Under the pieces are notes generated by a model. That model saw only the letters and a program-made list of their open reading frames with translations, had not been told where the DNA came from and did no database searches. This document shows positions 5,479 through 6,709 of a DNA stretch of 6,709 nt, in pieces. Made by a program: the position numbers and the translations under genes. Each line of letters opens with the position of its first letter. Position 1 is the stretch's first letter. This DNA comes from Mariprofundus sp. (lineage in GTDB: Bacteria; Pseudomonadota; Zetaproteobacteria; Mariprofundales; Mariprofundaceae): the NCBI GenBank assembly GCA_030951095.1, contig JAUZQI010000093.1, forward strand, positions 1-6,709. The letters run 5' to 3'.

Positions 5479-6531
5479 ATGACATTTAAACACTTAGGGT
5501 TGCCGATTTTGATTGCCAGCCTGTTTCTTTTTGCACCTTCGCTTTTTGCAGGGCAGTTACAGGCTGACGGAGGCATGAATAACAGCAATGTGAAAGCAGA
5601 TTTGCCGCAACCCTATGTGGTAAAGAAGGGGGATACGCTTTGGGATATCGCCGATTATTTTTTTAAGGACCCCTGGAAATGGCTCAAAATATGGGAACAT
5701 AACCTTTATATTACCAACCCCGATCTGATTTATCCCGGTAATAAAATATGGTTTGATGGCCGTCAGCCGAGTCAGGGAGGCTTGACCCGGATACAGCTTC
5801 AGCCACAGGTTATCATTCTGCCAGTGGAGCGTATGGAGGAGAAAGCAGATTCGTCTATGCTGCTGACAGCGTTGCAGCGGCAGGGGTTCATTCAACCTGA
5901 TCAGGTGCAGGGCGTGGGTTATATTCTGGATTCCCGGGATGACCGCCTTAATTACGGCGAACATGACCGTGTATATCTAAAACTGAACCAGTCTGCCAAA
6001 CCCGGGTCTCTGTTTGATGTGTTCCGCAGTACTGATGTTCTGCGTGAACCAAACAGTGGCAATGAACTTGGTGTTCTGATTAAACATATGGGCCAGGTAA
6101 AAGTCCTCTCGGCAGAAAATGGTGTGTCTCGCGCCGTTGTCGTGAAAGCATTTGAGGAAATTTCCCGTGGCGACCGCGTGAAGCCGGCCCGGATGATCGA
6201 TCCGCACATCGTGCTTGGCTACCCGGATTCTTCGTTATCCGGCACAGTGATCTATATTCGTAATGATGCACATGAGGCTGGCCAACATCAGGTGCTTGGT
6301 ATCAACCTGGGTCTGAAGGACGGGTTGAAAGCCGGTATGCAAATGTCTATTTTCAAGGCCGGACGTGTAGTGAAGGACAAGGTCGCCGGTGGTGAAGTAT
6401 TATTGCCGCAAGAGCAGGTTGGCAAATTACTGATTTTGGTGCCCCAGCAGCGGGCTTCGATTGCATTGATCACCAAATCAACTGGGCCGATCAATGTTGG
6501 TGATGCTGTCAAACATTCGCTTCCACAATAA
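5479..6531 (+). CDS. Secreted LysM-domain peptidoglycan-binding protein
   Basis: A 350-residue envelope protein. Residues 1-24 are a signal peptide (Lys4, hydrophobic 7-20, cleavage likely after LFA at 24). The LysM domain spans about 46-93: YVVKKGDTLWDIADYFFKD, then a Trp-rich WKWLKIWEHN, and NPDLIYPGNKIWF. Such domains bind N-acetylglucosamine in peptidoglycan. The remaining 250 or so residues have no motif I can name. They look beta-rich, with repeated short strands and G-D turns (for example 229-235 SRGDRVK and 339-344 NVGDAV). No hydrolase catalytic motif is visible, so a structural or scaffolding role is more likely than an enzyme. LysM proteins of this build are commonly encoded just upstream of dprA in proteobacteria; here no dprA start is seen in the following 178 bases. 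Confidence 0.88.
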   Translation: MTFKHLGLPILIASLFLFAPSLFAGQLQADGGMNNSNVKADLPQPYVVKKGDTLWDIADYFFKDPWKWLKIWEHNLYITNPDLIYPGNKIWFDGRQPSQGGLTRIQLQPQVIILPVERMEEKADSSMLLTALQRQGFIQPDQVQGVGYILDSRDDRLNYGEHDRVYLKLNQSAKPGSLFDVFRSTDVLREPNSGNELGVLIKHMGQVKVLSAENGVSRAVVVKAFEEISRGDRVKPARMIDPHIVLGYPDSSLSGTVIYIRNDAHEAGQHQVLGINLGLKDGLKAGMQMSIFKAGRVVKDKVAGGEVLLPQEQVGKLLILVPQQRASIALITKSTGPINVGDAVKHSLPQ

Positions 6532-6709
6532 AAATTGCTAGCCACTCATTCTATGGAACTCAAGAGAAATAGGTGGGCTGTTCTAGACATGTGTCAGTTA
6601 AACTGGGGCTAGTTTCACCTGACCCATAAACATGCAAAAGTAGAACGTATAGGTCTGACCCTTTGGTTTTGCGCGCAGAATACGTGGTGGACGCTCCCAG
6701 GTTCGCACC
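6532..6709. other. Terminal noncoding segment, possible dispersed repeat or mobile-element fragment
   Basis: No supported gene lies in this stretch on either strand. It holds the stem-loop described separately and two direct CTGACCC words at 6619-6625 and 6655-6661, 36 bases apart. The opposite-strand sequence (GGGTCAG followed by GGTCAG-like words) is reminiscent of regions flanking IS200/RAYT-type transposase genes, but I cannot confirm it. No terminator is evident for the LysM gene. Confidence 0.35.
6593..6623. repeat. Imperfect stem-loop in terminal noncoding segment
   Basis: GTCAGTTAAACT (6593-6604) and AGTTTCACCTGAC (6611-6623) pair around a 6-base GGGGCT loop, with one bulge and one mismatch. 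No T-run follows, so it is not a classic terminator. CTGACCC at its right end recurs at 6655-6661. It looks like part of a repeat or mobile-element edge. Confidence 0.4.

Noticed and set aside
5557..5964. 135-residue open frame on the minus strand
   Set aside because: It lies wholly antisense to the LysM gene, whose domain, signal peptide and SD are clear, and has no family features of its own.
6680..6709. GGTTCG near the right edge, resembling the T-loop of a tRNA
   Set aside because: The loop reads TTCGCAC without the invariant A after TTCG, and no acceptor, D or anticodon arms can be built upstream.
1..6709. A hidden defence, CRISPR or biosynthetic system
   Set aside because: All long frames are assigned to known families, there are no regularly spaced repeats, and no nuclease, toxin, reverse transcriptase or transposase motifs are seen.

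Overview
This window looks like a chromosomal segment of a Gram-negative proteobacterium. By eye the base composition is close to 50% GC. The closest fit is a gamma- or beta-proteobacterium or a relative such as Acidithiobacillia or Zetaproteobacteria; the sequence alone does not settle which. The evidence is the gene families: a DUF2782 secreted protein, a SixA-type phosphatase, an NDUFA9-family atypical SDR, PlsY, and the LysM protein that in many proteobacteria sits beside dprA. I see no phage, plasmid, CRISPR or defence genes, and no rRNA or tRNA.

Left block, plus strand (1-1893): the 3' end of an SDR-domain protein, probably a bifunctional class II aldolase/short-chain dehydrogenase, is cut by the window edge. 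It is followed by a small secreted DUF2782 protein, a ThiE/TenI-family protein with a degenerate active site, and a SixA-like histidine phosphatase. The last two overlap by 4 bp. The DUF2782 gene has no visible Shine-Dalgarno sequence, but a -10-like hexamer lies exactly where a leaderless transcript would need it.

Middle (1884-3848): a long-chain acyl-CoA synthetase lies on the minus strand and overlaps the sixA-like gene tail-to-tail by 10 bp. Its upstream region is a 186-bp divergent intergenic segment. This holds candidate promoters for both directions, an 11-bp imperfect dyad between them, and a possible 13-codon leader ORF with a strong SD in front of the synthetase.

Right block, plus strand (3849-6531): an NDUFA9-family NAD(P)-binding protein and plsY (acyl-phosphate:glycerol-3-phosphate acyltransferase) overlap by 4 bp, with a TTG start for plsY. 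A secreted LysM-domain protein with a textbook SD follows. Fatty-acid activation, phospholipid acylation and an envelope protein are therefore adjacent, and the divergent arrangement suggests co-regulation of lipid and envelope functions. This last point is inference.

The last 178 bp (6532-6709) contain no recognisable gene. They carry an imperfect stem-loop and repeated CTGACCC words, and look like a fragment of a dispersed repeat or mobile-element edge. Most of the window is ordinary housekeeping or accessory metabolism. I found no convincing new multi-gene system; the most interesting points are regulatory.
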